Source of the DNA: Septoria linicola | Lineage: Eukaryota; Ascomycota; Dothideomycetes; Mycosphaerellales; Mycosphaerellaceae | NCBI GenBank assembly: GCA_024114885.1 | Contig: CP099418.1 | Coordinates: 496,001 to 560,000 of the forward strand | Reading direction: 5' to 3' | DNA length: 64,000 nucleotides | Shown here: positions 19,641-30,339 of the stretch, in pieces | Numbering within the stretch: the stretch's first letter is position 1 | Layout of the letters: each line of letters opens with the position of its first letter | Program-made: the position numbers and the translations under genes | Notes under the pieces: generated by a model | Databases searched by the model: none | Seen by the model: the letters and a program-made list of their open reading frames with translations, nothing else | Told to the model about the DNA's origin: nothing

Positions 19641-21011
19641 ATGGTTGCTATCGAGCAGCGAATAAGTCGCATGTCGCACCCAGACTTGCCCTTCGATGCA
19701 GCTGCTTTCAAACATGACAGCTCATCGCCGAGGACAAGCTGGCGACCATCGTGGTTGACAAAGTCTTCCACAAGCAGTCGCCATTCTCACAGCTCAAGCT
19801 TGTCAACAGCGCGTAGCGCAAGTGTATCAACCCGCAGGACAACTGCAGATATGCAAAATGTATATCAACTACCAAACACTCCGCTCGAGGAGACAAAAGC
19901 TATGGATCAGCAAGAGCGATCTACTAGTCCCACGCCCAGCGACATGCGGTTCGAGTACATGGATGCGACCTTCGACTTCCCACTACCGGCCGCTATTCAG
20001 AACCACCCTCCGACAGACTCGGTGCTCGGCGATAACGTTGGAAGCGAAGAACGCACACCGTGGCGTGCAGCGAACCATCGTACGACAGCCTCGACATGCA
20101 ACTCCTCTGTCAGCAGATCCGATACTGCTAGCTCAATCGTAGCCCCAAGCTCTCTTGCTTCCACGGCCTTGACGAGGCCAACGACTTCTATGAGCATGAT
20201 TCGTAAAGCACGAGATGTGAAGAGCGATCAGGAGACGGAAATAGAGATGGTTTCGAAGGAGCAATTTGGGTATTGGAATGCTTCGTTTGTGACACGAATA
20301 CCTGCCACAGCTGCTCTCTGTGGTACTGTGCTGCTCACGGCCAAGATGCCGCATCGACAAGCAGCAGAATCTGTCACCTCGAGTCAATATTCTGCCGGCC
20401 ACGCTGCGACAGCTGCAGCAGAATTTGCCGCGGAACTGTATAGTGCTACCTCACCCGACGAGATTGTGCGCAGTGTACGAAGACGAGGTTTGGGCTCGGC
20501 GGCTCTTATGCTAAAGGCCAGCCTGGACACAGCGCAGGTCCCTGGCATCCCTCTAAAGAACGCAATGGCGATGTTCAAAAAGGCAAAACAGTCTGAGGAA
20601 AAGGACCACCACAAACTCTGGGCGCATGTCCTCAAGCAGTTGAAGAAGATGCCGCAAGATCGACTGGTACTCGTGATGTTCCTAGTGTGCGTCGCTCGAA
20701 AACTGCAGCGTCGGAACGTGACGATCGGTGGGCAGGAGCCCAGCTTGTACCTGCTACAAGTATTATGGCCTTCTAGCTTAGCTGTCAACCACGACCCATT
20801 GGTTGCTCAGAACCTGTCGCGGCTTCTGGTGTCCCACTTTGATGAATTTCCCGCCGATTTTCCTACGAAACTCGAAGCGATCAATTATCGATTTGCAAGC
20901 GGCAAGAGGTACAACATGCTAGGTCTGATGGCAGACAAAAAGGACCAGACTGGGCCGGGTGGAGTGAAGGAGATAGCTGCTACTGAGCATAGAAGAGTCT
21001 CGCAATGGTAA
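19641..21011 (+). CDS. Hypothetical protein, Ser/Thr-rich N-terminus with helical C-terminal domain
   Basis: An open frame of 456 residues without an evident intron. I do not recognise it. Residues 1-180 are Ser/Thr/Arg-rich and probably disordered (RTSWRPSWLTKSSTSSRHSH). From about residue 200 there is an ordered, helix-rich part including YWNASFVTRIPATAALCGTV, AEFAAELYSATSPDEIVRSV and HKLWAHVLKQLKKMPQDRLV followed by LVMFLVCVARKL. The last stretch weakly resembles the C-terminal half of RhoGAP domains (a proline-x-x-arginine-leucine helix followed by a helix ending in NLSRLL), but no arginine finger is evident, so this is only a suggestion. The start could instead be the second ATG at 19671. 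The FIT gene follows 162 bases downstream on the same strand. Confidence 0.65.
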   Translation: MVAIEQRISRMSHPDLPFDAAAFKHDSSSPRTSWRPSWLTKSSTSSRHSHSSSLSTARSASVSTRRTTADMQNVYQLPNTPLEETKAMDQQERSTSPTPSDMRFEYMDATFDFPLPAAIQNHPPTDSVLGDNVGSEERTPWRAANHRTTASTCNSSVSRSDTASSIVAPSSLASTALTRPTTSMSMIRKARDVKSDQETEIEMVSKEQFGYWNASFVTRIPATAALCGTVLLTAKMPHRQAAESVTSSQYSAGHAATAAAEFAAELYSATSPDEIVRSVRRRGLGSAALMLKASLDTAQVPGIPLKNAMAMFKKAKQSEEKDHHKLWAHVLKQLKKMPQDRLVLVMFLVCVARKLQRRNVTIGGQEPSLYLLQVLWPSSLAVNHDPLVAQNLSRLLVSHFDEFPADFPTKLEAINYRFASGKRYNMLGLMADKKDQTGPGGVKEIAATEHRRVSQW

Positions 21012-21173
21012 AATTAATGTCTTTCACCGTTCCTGTACCTTGGTCTTGCACCGCCACACTTGTCTGGTCTTCCAGTGACGTATGCGGATAAACATGTCGC
21101 GTTGCACATTTCCTTTGCAACCACAATTCTTCTTTCCACAACATATCCAGATTCACACATATTCTCGCAGTCC

Positions 21174-22184
21174 ATGGCGACCCGAAGACCCAACAAGGTC
21201 GAGATCAACGTCCCCATACCACCAAGAGCAGCAGAGACAATCAAGTCCACCGCGGACAAACTGGACTCCCCGCGCGGCTCTCCATTTCTGCCTACAATTC
21301 TCGAAGCCAGTCTGCTGGCCATTTACCCAGCAACTCTCCTACTAGGCTCACTTTTCAGCATACTCCATCCAGCGAGCAGAAATGCTACATATGTCGCCAG
21401 CTCGCAATCTTACGATCCGCTCGACGCGCCAAGTTACTTCGCGAAAAAGAGTAACATCTTCAACGTCTACTTCGTCAAGGTTGGCTGGTTCTGGACGACT
21501 TTGGCATTCTTCGTGCTGATATTCACGCACTCTTCACATGGCCCTGCCTTTCGCGTGCAATTCACCAAGAGACGCGTGCAAGCGATAGCACGATATGTGG
21601 TTATCACGACTATTTGGGTGTTCATGACGCAGTGGTTCTTTGGACCGGGAATTGTAGATCGCAGCTTTAGATGGACGGGCGGGAAATGCGATAGAGTTCT
21701 CGCGACAGATTTGGCGGATAAGCTCGAAGAGGGAGACGCAAAGGATGTGTTCACGCACGCGGCATGTAAGGCTATTGGCGGGCAATGGCGCGGTGGGCAT
21801 GATATCAGCGGACATGTTTTTCTGCTGATATTGGGAAGTACGATGCTGTGGATGGAGTTGTTGCCGGCTGTCCTGCATAGCGAGGGCCTAAGAGAGAAGA
21901 GACGGATTCGCACAGCGGACGGGCTGACGAGAAACGCTTCAATGGAGACTGATGCTCGACCAGGCGATGCGGCTGGGCAGCGAGAATTGGGCTTCGGTAT
22001 CAAGGCAGCACTGGGGGTCGCTGGCCTGAGCTGGTGGATGCTGCTCATGACGGCAGCCTTCTTCCACACGTGGTTCGAAAAGGTGACTGGACTGCTCGTT
22101 GCATTCAGTGCTATCTACACGGTGTACTTTTTACCGCGTGGCCTGCCGGCTTTGCGACAAGCTCTTGGCCTGCCAGGCGTATGA
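21174..22184 (+). CDS. FIT-family ER acyl-CoA diphosphatase (Scs3/Yft2/FIT2 type)
   Basis: Single exon, 336 residues from the ATG at 21174 (MATRRPNKVEINVP). FIT proteins are ER membrane enzymes that cleave fatty acyl-CoA to acyl-4'-phosphopantetheine and support lipid-droplet budding and ER homeostasis. Several hydrophobic segments are visible (LEASLLAIYPATLLLGSLF, VGWFWTTLAFFVLIF, YVVITTIWVFMTQWFF, HVFLLILGSTMLWMELLP, the region around SWWMLLMTAAFFH, and LLVAFSAIYTVYFLP). The diagnostic GGHDISGHVFLL with its catalytic-type histidine lies near residue 208, and the second conserved histidine is in FFHTWFEKVTG near residue 298. Both match the lipid-phosphatase-like active site described for FIT2. 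Upstream in-frame sequence has no ATG. Confidence 0.88.
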   Translation: MATRRPNKVEINVPIPPRAAETIKSTADKLDSPRGSPFLPTILEASLLAIYPATLLLGSLFSILHPASRNATYVASSQSYDPLDAPSYFAKKSNIFNVYFVKVGWFWTTLAFFVLIFTHSSHGPAFRVQFTKRRVQAIARYVVITTIWVFMTQWFFGPGIVDRSFRWTGGKCDRVLATDLADKLEEGDAKDVFTHAACKAIGGQWRGGHDISGHVFLLILGSTMLWMELLPAVLHSEGLREKRRIRTADGLTRNASMETDARPGDAAGQRELGFGIKAALGVAGLSWWMLLMTAAFFHTWFEKVTGLLVAFSAIYTVYFLPRGLPALRQALGLPGV

Positions 22185-22708
22185 AGGAAGAAGTCGAAGA
22201 TACATTTGAGCATATTCTCAGCATCGGCCACACTGCACAGATATCAGTCTTGATCGAAGGTAATCATGGCATAACAAAGGTCTTGTGCCCTCTCACTCAG
22301 CGTCCCGAATCCCCAGTCAGCTGCTAACAAGATCATTCGTCCTCATGTAGCGTGTCACACAGGTCAAGCAGTGGTCTATGACCAGTCTGCAGCATGAAAG
22401 CAGGCTAACAATACTCTTGGCGACCGCCAACATTCGCGATCAGCTCGTTGCTCGGACGTCCATTACACGAATGACCCGAAGCAGAATCTCATGTGTCTTG
22501 GTTACGATAGAATATTGATGGGATGCCTGAGTCCCTATTGCACTACTGTGGACCGCAGAGATGCATTTCGGAGGATTTCATGTTCCTCGGCATTCAACGG
22601 CTCCGCTTGTTCGGCTACCCGATCGCCCTCCACAATCAAGACTGTTGTGCCCAGAACAAATCAACAGACAAGAGGGTCACGACAGCACACTGAACAAGAA
22701 TCGGCATC
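22185..22708. other. Intergenic region, 524 bases
   Basis: The 3' region of the FIT gene and the promoter of the acetoacetyl-CoA synthetase gene. No additional feature was recognised. Confidence 0.45.
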
Positions 22709-24986
22709 ATGGCTGAACAAATTCGTCGGACCGAAGTTTTATGGGAGCCTCACAATGCTGGCCACACACCCATGGACAAATATCGCAACCACGTCAACAA
22801 GAAATTCAGGCAGAATCTGAACACTACACGAGATCTGCATAGGTGGAGTGTAAGGAAACCACAGGACTTCTGGTGCGACGCGTACGACTACCTAGGCTTC
22901 GTTCCATCACTACCAGTTGGAACTACCCAGGCCTTTGACGATAGGATCCCGATGAGCTCCAACCCCAATTGGTTTCCAGGTCTTTCATTCAACTACGCCG
23001 AAAACGCAATGTTCTCCAACCCAGACGAAAATGCCCTCGCATTGATCGGCGTTCGAGAAGACACCGATCTCCAGAACAGCGATGGAGAGAGACTAACCTG
23101 GAAGCAATTCCGAGAACAAGTCCGCCTCACCGCCAGCGCTCTTCGCCACAGCGGTGTTAAGCGAGGAGATCGAGTCGCAGCTCTCGTCGCGACTTCAATT
23201 CCTGCCATGGTCCTCTTCCACGCCAGTGCAAGCTTAGGCGCGATCTTTACATGCATCAGTCCAGATCTGGGACTGGAGGGCTGTGTCTCGCGGTTGCAAC
23301 AGGTCACGCCGACGATATTGTTTGCTGATTCGCATACGATATACAAGGGCAAAATGACATCGACGTTGACGAAAATTGCGAGGATTGTAGGAATTTTGAG
23401 GCCGAAGCCAGAGGTGTATATCGTTCCGCTTGCAGCGGACAAGGAGATTTCTGCTTTCAAGACCTTTGATCGGTTTCTGGAGAGGGCTGACGAGAGAGAT
23501 GAACTGACGTTTGAGAGAGTGCCGTTTACGTATCCGTTGATGATATGTTATTCCTCTGGTGGGTGTTCACCTTGCGCCATCGTTCTGTATGCTCTCACTG
23601 CATGAAGCTCAAAGTGTGGGCTAAGTCTGGCTTCCGATGTCAAACAGGCAATGAACGCAAGTGGAGCAGTTCACTGACTTGAGATGTTGTAGGTACGACC
23701 GGCGCTCCCAAATGCATAGTGCACCATCACGGCCTCCTCATTCAGCTTAAGAAGATTGCGATATTGCACAACTCCACAACGCCTAAAGATGTAATCCTCC
23801 AGTACTCCAGCACGTCCTGGGTCGTCTTCTATGTCATGAATGGCTACTTCGCCAGCGGAGCCACCACGATCGTATACAACGGCTCACCGGTGCATCCCGA
23901 CCAACAGCAACTCCTGAGAATGATCGAAAAGTACCGCGTGACATACTTTGGCACTTCGCCCAGATATCTCCTCGAGCTGGAACTAGCAAAGCTAGTACCC
24001 AAGGATGAGTTCGACCTGTCATCGCTCCGTATTTGCTACACGACCGGCGCAACTCTCTCGCCAGATCAATATCGATGGTTCTACAGAACATTTCCGAGCC
24101 ACATACATTTATGTAATACAGCTGGCGGGACAGATACCGCGACATCACTCATTGCTGCCAGTCCCACGGATCCGATACATGCTGGTGAGATGCAGATCTT
24201 TGCTCTCGGGATGGATGTCGACATAGCAGATCAGGCCACGGGAGACTCGATTATGGAGAGCGGAGAGGCTGGAGAGATGATAGTGCGGACGCCGTTTCCG
24301 AGTATGCCGTGCTTCTTCTGGGGTGATGAAGATGGGTCGAAGTATCGAGCGAGTTATTTTGAGAGGTTTGACAATATCGATGTTTGGGCTCAGCAGTATG
24401 TGCGCCCATATCTTCTCCTGGGTTCTTGTACTGACCACAATTGTTAGTGATTGGCTTCAATGCAACCCCAAGACCGGCGGCCTGATCATGCATGGACGAT
24501 CGGATGGCGTACTTAATCCGTCTGGTATCCGCTTCGGCTCTGGAGAGGTAAGTACCACGCCATCGCATCAATCATCCTAATATGGTGCTAAACAATCACC
24601 AGATCTACGCCATCGTCGAAGCCCCTCCCTTCACGGAGCGCATCTCACAAGCCCTCTGCGTCGGTCGCAGACGGCCACAAGACAGCGACGAAACAGTCTT
24701 CCTCTTTGTCGTCATGAAGACCGGCGACAAACTGACATCAGACCTCTCGGACACAATTAAGAAAGCCATCAGGACCTCGCTGTCCCCAAGGCATGTCCCG
24801 CCTTTCGTCATCGGAGTCCCGGATATTCCTGTCACGATCAATGGCAAGAAGATCGAAGCTGCTGTGAAGCAGACGATCTCTGGGAAAGATGTGAAACCAT
24901 CGAATACAGTGCTGAATCCCGAGGCGGTTGCGTATTTCAGGAGGTTTAGACAGCTGGAGAGGGAGCCAAGATTGAGCAAGTTGTAG
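22709..24986 (+). CDS. Acetoacetyl-CoA synthetase
   Basis: Four exons: 22709-23558, 23693-24395, 24448-24547 and 24603-24986, giving 678 residues. The first intron (GTGGGT donor, GTAG acceptor, 134 bases) splits the adenylation motif; joining the exons restores CYSSGTTGAPKCIVHHHG at about residue 280-297. The enzyme belongs to the ANL superfamily and activates acetoacetate to acetoacetyl-CoA with ATP in the cytosol, salvaging ketone units into lipid and sterol synthesis or the breakdown of leucine-derived acetoacetate. Further family marks are WFPGLSFNYAENAMF near the N-terminus, the CNTAGGTDTATSL region, GRSDGVLNPSGIRFGSGEIY (hinge) and the C-terminal VTINGKKIEAAVKQ with its catalytic lysine region. 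Length fits acetoacetyl-CoA rather than acetyl-CoA synthetases. Confidence 0.9.
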
Positions 24987-25483
24987 ATGAAGTGTGGAAT
25001 TCAGTCCGCGCCTCGACGGTGCGACTACGATCCCGCATAAATCAGCTACACTACGCTCAAAGACGTTTGAATAACAATACTCCGGCGCTGTAACGCGATG
25101 TGTGAAAGTGAACAAGTTGGTGGCGCTTCGTGATAGGGAACATCCAAAATTGGCATCACATTCGCGTTGTCTGGGCATTGCACCACGTGCTGATAGCCGG
25201 CAACCTCAATCGTCTATTGCACAAGCACGCATTTTTATCCCACGATTTGACTTCTCTTGCAGGCTACACCATGGCCCCGACATGGGTTTCCAGAAGCGAA
25301 GATGCGTCCGGCGTGAAGGTTCTGTCGCCCATGATGTTGCGTGGGCAATGGACACTGCCACATTATCGATGGGCGCGAGGGATTTTTAGTAGAATGCTCG
25401 GCTGGATGTCTGTGCACATATTGTGTCAGAGAACATCACCGTGTTCGGTCTCATAGCTGCTGTGTATTGTGCATAGAGCGACC
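24987..25483. other. Intergenic region, 497 bases
   Basis: Between the acetoacetyl-CoA synthetase and the 11-exon transporter, both plus strand. An ATG-led frame of about 62 codons at 25271 has no recognisable content, and I do not call it. Confidence 0.4.
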
Positions 25484-27718
25484 ATGGACAAGAAAGCGAC
25501 GATGCAGAGAGGTAGTGTCCTCGGTACGTTCAATGACATCTGGTCGATACAGACATCGCGCTGAGTGGGATCACAGACACCTGGCATATGTACGCGCCAG
25601 AAGAGCGATGTAACATCGCCATCTACATATTTGGCATCATGCTGTACAAGTTTGGTCTAGAAGCATTCAACGGCAGCATCATCGCTCAGGCCTCGAACCG
25701 CTACGACAACGACGCTACGATGTTCGGTCACAGGAACAGGACTTTCGAGGTCAATGGCTTCCCCCCCTTGCTCTACCCACTACTCACTTATATTGCAGCG
25801 CATCGGACTACTGACGGGCCTGAATCAAGCCTGTCAATGCGTCGGCTCAATCCTGATTGCGCCTCTCATCAAGCGCTACCCAACCAAGAATGTGCTCTCT
25901 TGTGCCATCATCGTCTTTGGCGCATTGACAGCAGTCATTCTGATCGTGGACGCCACGACAGGTGGATGCTTCAAGCCACCAGGAGCTGACTCGGAAGACT
26001 TCTCATACTATGGCAATTGGAACACCGATGGTCTCATTCCGATATATTGTGTTACTGGTGTTGCATATGGTATGGTCGAGCTGATTAGGCGTGTCATCCC
26101 AAGGGATATTGTAGGCGGCAATGTGCAGAAGCTGACACGTATGGATTCTGTTGTGCATATCTTCGTGAGTCGGCCCGCCGAAAGAGTGACAGCGCGATGC
26201 TGATATTCCTCCGGGCAGTACGAGATTGCAGGTACCGCGGGAGCCTTCTGCACTGCCTTGGGATTGATTCCATATTTTAGAAACAACATGAGTTTCATCA
26301 TTACGCCAATCTGCTTTGCTTGTAAGTCGAGCAAACTCGTAGGGGACGGATTGACGCTCACGTCTTCTCGTGCGAGCAGGCGCATCTGTGGTTTGGTTCT
26401 TCATAACGAATTTGCACTTCGTCAAGCCTGCTGGTCTTGAACGATCAGAGCGCCGCTTTACAGGCTATCTCCAGATGATTGGTGAGTCCGCATCATTTCC
26501 AGACAATCGGCGTGAGCTCTAATCTTGTGCTGCGAAGGACGAAGCGTCTACCTGTTCGGGCTGTCTGCCTACAGCGGCGCGTACATCGTTTTCAGTAGCC
26601 GCAAGTTCATTTGGCTGCTTCCAGGCTACGCATTCGCTCTCTACGGCCACCGGTATCTTGAGAACGCCATCGGTCCAATCATTGCACGGAGGTGAGAGTC
26701 TCTTGCGTTCAGACGGTAGAGCCAACAGCTCATGCTTGAGTGTCTCCAGGTACCTGGGCAACAGTGCCTGGTCCCAGATCATGGTCGGGGGCTCCAACGC
26801 TGGAGAACTGCTCGGTGCCCTTGCAGTGTTTCTGTTCACCAATATGGTGCATACGCCTATGCCATGGCTGAGGCTGGACGCCTTGTGTCTTCTGATTGTG
26901 TGGTACCTGCCGTTCTGTAAGTATCGCGAGGCAGCCAAGACCTAGCCCACAGCTCTTTCAAGCTGACAACAACAGACTGTCCGGCTCGTAATCAAGTCGG
27001 CTACGCATGGATCGTGGCCGCCACGTTCGTGCCTATATCCTATGGTTGGGCTGCTGGTGATGTGTCGCTCGCAGCCTACATTCAGGCCTCTTTTGCACGC
27101 CTCGAAAGCAAGACAAAGGACGTCAGTGCGCTCGCCGCAGTCATGTCGTTCCTGTACAGCACATATGTGGTCTTGTACGCCGTCCTCAACCCACTGTTGG
27201 GCCGCTATATCGACAACGTCTTCAGTAAAACCCGAGCATAAAAAGCATATCGTGCAAGTCGTCCTAAGGTAGTGCTGACTCCTTCTAGCCGCATCCGGTC
27301 AGACAAGCGTCCGCCCTGCTGTTTGTAAGTGCCTCACAGATTCAGCCTTGGTGTGCCAACCAGATCTTGAACTGACTGTTCATTCAGACAATGTTGCTGG
27401 TGTACAATTTACTGTGCTTTGTATCATCATGCTCATCTCTACTTTCGTGCCGAAGGTATAGTTTCCATGTGCATGTTCGCAGGCATAGTTTGACTGATTT
27501 GATCATAGGGTGCCTTCTCGTTCAATCCACAAAATCTTTACGGCGAAGCGCTTGACTCCGATGTCGATGGCTTTGTTGATCATGGCTCGTCTGATGATGA
27601 GAAAAAAGATGGGCTGCTCAGGAAGAGCAGTGCTGTTGCAAGCTTAGAGGATGCGCCCTTGCCAGAGGAGCCAAGTGGTGTGCAATCAGCCAGAAGGTCT
27701 CTCAAGGTAACTCGCTAG
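25484..27718 (+). CDS. MFS-like polytopic membrane transporter, 11 exons
   Basis: Exons 25484-25523, 25577-25749, 25799-26164, 26219-26321, 26380-26481, 26538-26691, 26750-26916, 26976-27224, 27289-27324, 27388-27455 and 27509-27718; 555 residues. All ten introns are 49-64 bases, begin with GT and end with AG, and every junction keeps phase. The protein begins near TWHMYAPEERCNIAIYIFGIML and has many hydrophobic segments, with conserved blocks RIGLLTGLNQACQCVGSIL, YCVTGVAYGMVELIRRVIPRD and YEIAGTAGAFCTALGLIP. Its C-terminal tail is acidic and cytosolic. It belongs to a fungal group usually annotated as general MFS transporters; the substrate is unknown. The second intron (donor GTCAAT at 25750) is the least typical. 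An additional 5' exon cannot be excluded. Confidence 0.75.
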
Positions 27719-28001
27719 CAGTTTGTGCGAGAACCATGATTGACGCCAGTACCGCAACGCCCCTAGCAGATGTCTACGGCAGTGACAGATAGCTTCGTGT
27801 TGACTTGAAAATTATGACTGGTGATTCTCCTGACCATGTCGATGCGATCGTTGTTGCCTTAGGCACAGACAAACGCGACTGCCTCGACGCGTAAACTTCA
27901 CATCTCAGTCTTTCCTGTGCGTACAATCATCTCGCCATCACTTGCCATCTCGAATACCATGACAAGACGACGCGCAAAACCACTTCTTGTCGATAGGCAA
28001 G

Positions 28002-30191
28002 ATGGTCGCAACGAAGGTGCTATGTGTGGCTGAAAAGCCTTCGATAGCAAAGGCCGTGGCGGGACATCTCGGTGGAGGGCATTTCAACACTGTGAGCGCG
28101 TAGCGTGAATTTCCATAAGTGCATTGAGTTGATGTTCTATAGCATGCCATTCAAGGCAATCCATATGTCAAGAACTATGAGTTCTCTTTCAACTTTCCAG
28201 GCTGGGGTCAATGCGACGTTACCATGACTTCCGTGCTTGGCCACCTCATGACCCAAGATTTTGGCGCAGATTACAAGAATTGGAGAGCTCGAGACCCTTC
28301 TGCACTTTTCGAGGCACCGATCGATACATTTGTGGCCGATAATATGAAGGGCGTGGCACGAAACATCGAGTCGAAGGCCCGCTACGCCCACTATCTGTAC
28401 ATCTGGACCGATTGCGATCGTGAAGGCGAACACATTGGCACCGAGATTCGAAACTGTGCACTCAAGACCAACGCTCGCCTCAACAATCCAGGCAAGGTCG
28501 TACGAGCACGATTTTCGAATATTGAACGCACACATGTGCTCAATGCAGCTCGGCATCCTTTCCCCTTGGACGAGGCACAAGCTAATGCGGTTTATGCTCG
28601 GCAAGAGCTTGACTTACGTATCGGTGCATGCTTTACCCGTAGACTCACAATCGATCTACAGTCTATGATGCCAGGTGCAGATGAGCGGAAAGTGATCAGT
28701 TACGGTAGCTGCCAGTTCCCAACACTTGGCTTCGTGGTGGAGCGCTACCTGCGCGTCAGAAACTTTGTTCCAGAGACCTTCTGGACTATCAAGGTCATGC
28801 ACAAGAAGGATGGTGTTGAGGTCAAATTCAACTGGGCTCGACAGCACCTTTTCGATCGAATGATAGTCACGATCCTGTATGAACAGTGCCTGCTTGCTCG
28901 AAAAGCGACTGTAATCAAAGTCCAGACCAAGCCGACGACCAAGTGGAGACCCTTCCCACTGACGACGGTTGAGCTACAGAAATGCGGCAGCAGGTTTCTG
29001 CGCATGAATGGTCAGCGAGTCATGAGTGTCGCAGAAAGCCTCTACCAAAAGGGCTTCATCAGCTACCCCCGAACCGAGACCGATCAGTTCGACAAGAATA
29101 TGGACTTACAGCAGATAATTCAGAAGCAGGCTCAAAACCCTTCGAATTGGCAACAGCATGCACAGGGCCTTCTGGGTGGCTTTCAGTGGCCTCGCAATGG
29201 CCGTCACAACGATAAAGCTCATCCTCCGATTCATCCTGTCAACTTCGTTGCAGCATCCGCGCTCGACCACGAATCAGCACGTGTCTACGAGTTCATCGTC
29301 CGACGTTTCCTAGCGTGCTGTAGCGATGATGCGAAGGGCAGCAAGACCGAGATCAGTATCAAGTATGGGCCTGAGATCTTCAACACGTCTGGTTTGACTG
29401 TCCTCGAGCGCAACTACCTCGATGTCTATCCTTACGATAAGTGGACAAGTAGCCAGGAACTTCCGGACTTTCAAGAAGGCGAACAATTCGTGCCTACTTC
29501 AGCTCTCATGCTTGAAGGCCAGACTTCTCCCCCAGGCTACCTCACTGAACCAGAGCTCATCGCGCTGATGGACACGAATGGCATTGGAACTGACGCGACC
29601 ATGGCCGAGCATATCGCGAAGATCAAGGAGCGCGAGTATGTACAGACGAGAGCTCGAGGCCGGCAACCGCGTCAGAATGGCGAAGAGTCCTCGGGAGATG
29701 ATAGTGAAGCTCCTGCGCCAGCGGAAGGGGCCCGCGGACGTGGACGAGGTCGAGGCAGAGGCCGAGGACGAGGTGGCCGTGGCGGCGCAAACAATCGTGC
29801 TGGTGGGGCCACTTCTGGCGTGGAGGAGTTCATTCCAACAACGCTGGGCGTGGCTTTGATAGAAGGCTATGAGAGTATGGGCCACGAGATCAGTATGGCG
29901 AAGCCATACCTTCGCAAGCAGGTATGCCAATCTCTTGACAAAAACGCCTTTGACCGAGCTGACGATTTAAGATGGAGCTGAAGATGAAGGACATTTGCGA
30001 GAACCGCATGACGAAGAATGACATGGTGCATGAGATGATCGCGCAATATCGCGCCACATATGCGCGAACAGTACAGCATATGGATTTGCTGAAAGCGGTA
30101 AGTCGACATTGCTGCGTTCTGGCGTTCGAGCGCGTATACTGACTCCCATCTGCAGTCTGTCCGCAGATATGTACAAGGTGTGCCTGGCTGA
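28002..30191 (+). CDS. TOP3: DNA topoisomerase III (type IA)
   Basis: Four exons: 28002-28091, 28143-29921, 29972-30097 and 30156-30191; 676 residues. Type IA topoisomerase that with RecQ helicase and Rmi1 dissolves recombination intermediates. The TOPRIM domain is at the N-terminus: VLCVAEKPSIAKAVAGHL (with the catalytic Glu) and later YLYIWTDCDREGEHIG carrying the DxDxE metal site. The active-site tyrosine lies at about residue 338 in GFISYPRTETDQF. Domain-closing motifs ELIALMDTNGIGTDATMAEHI and PTTLGVALIEGYESMG are intact. Between them, at about residues 560-590, is an inserted RGRGRG/GRGG-rich loop. The last exon codes only for 11 residues plus stop. The gene is tail-to-tail with the RBR ligase gene. 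A different-frame ATG 43 bases upstream is ignored, since only 28002 gives the TOPRIM start. Confidence 0.92.
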
Positions 30192-30339
30192 GTACCTGCT
30201 CAACCCACGGCCAATCCTTCAAGTCACACACAGAGATCCATCTGAGCAATTGTTCCCATCCAATTGACGAAACAGTCATGCAGCAGAGTTCCCAACAGAA
30301 ACAAGTCCGTCCTGATGCTGAAGTGCTAGCAGACTTCTG

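Noticed and set aside
25271..25456. ATG-led frame of about 62 codons upstream of the 11-exon transporter
   Set aside because: No domain, no splice sites linking it to the transporter in phase; treated as intergenic.
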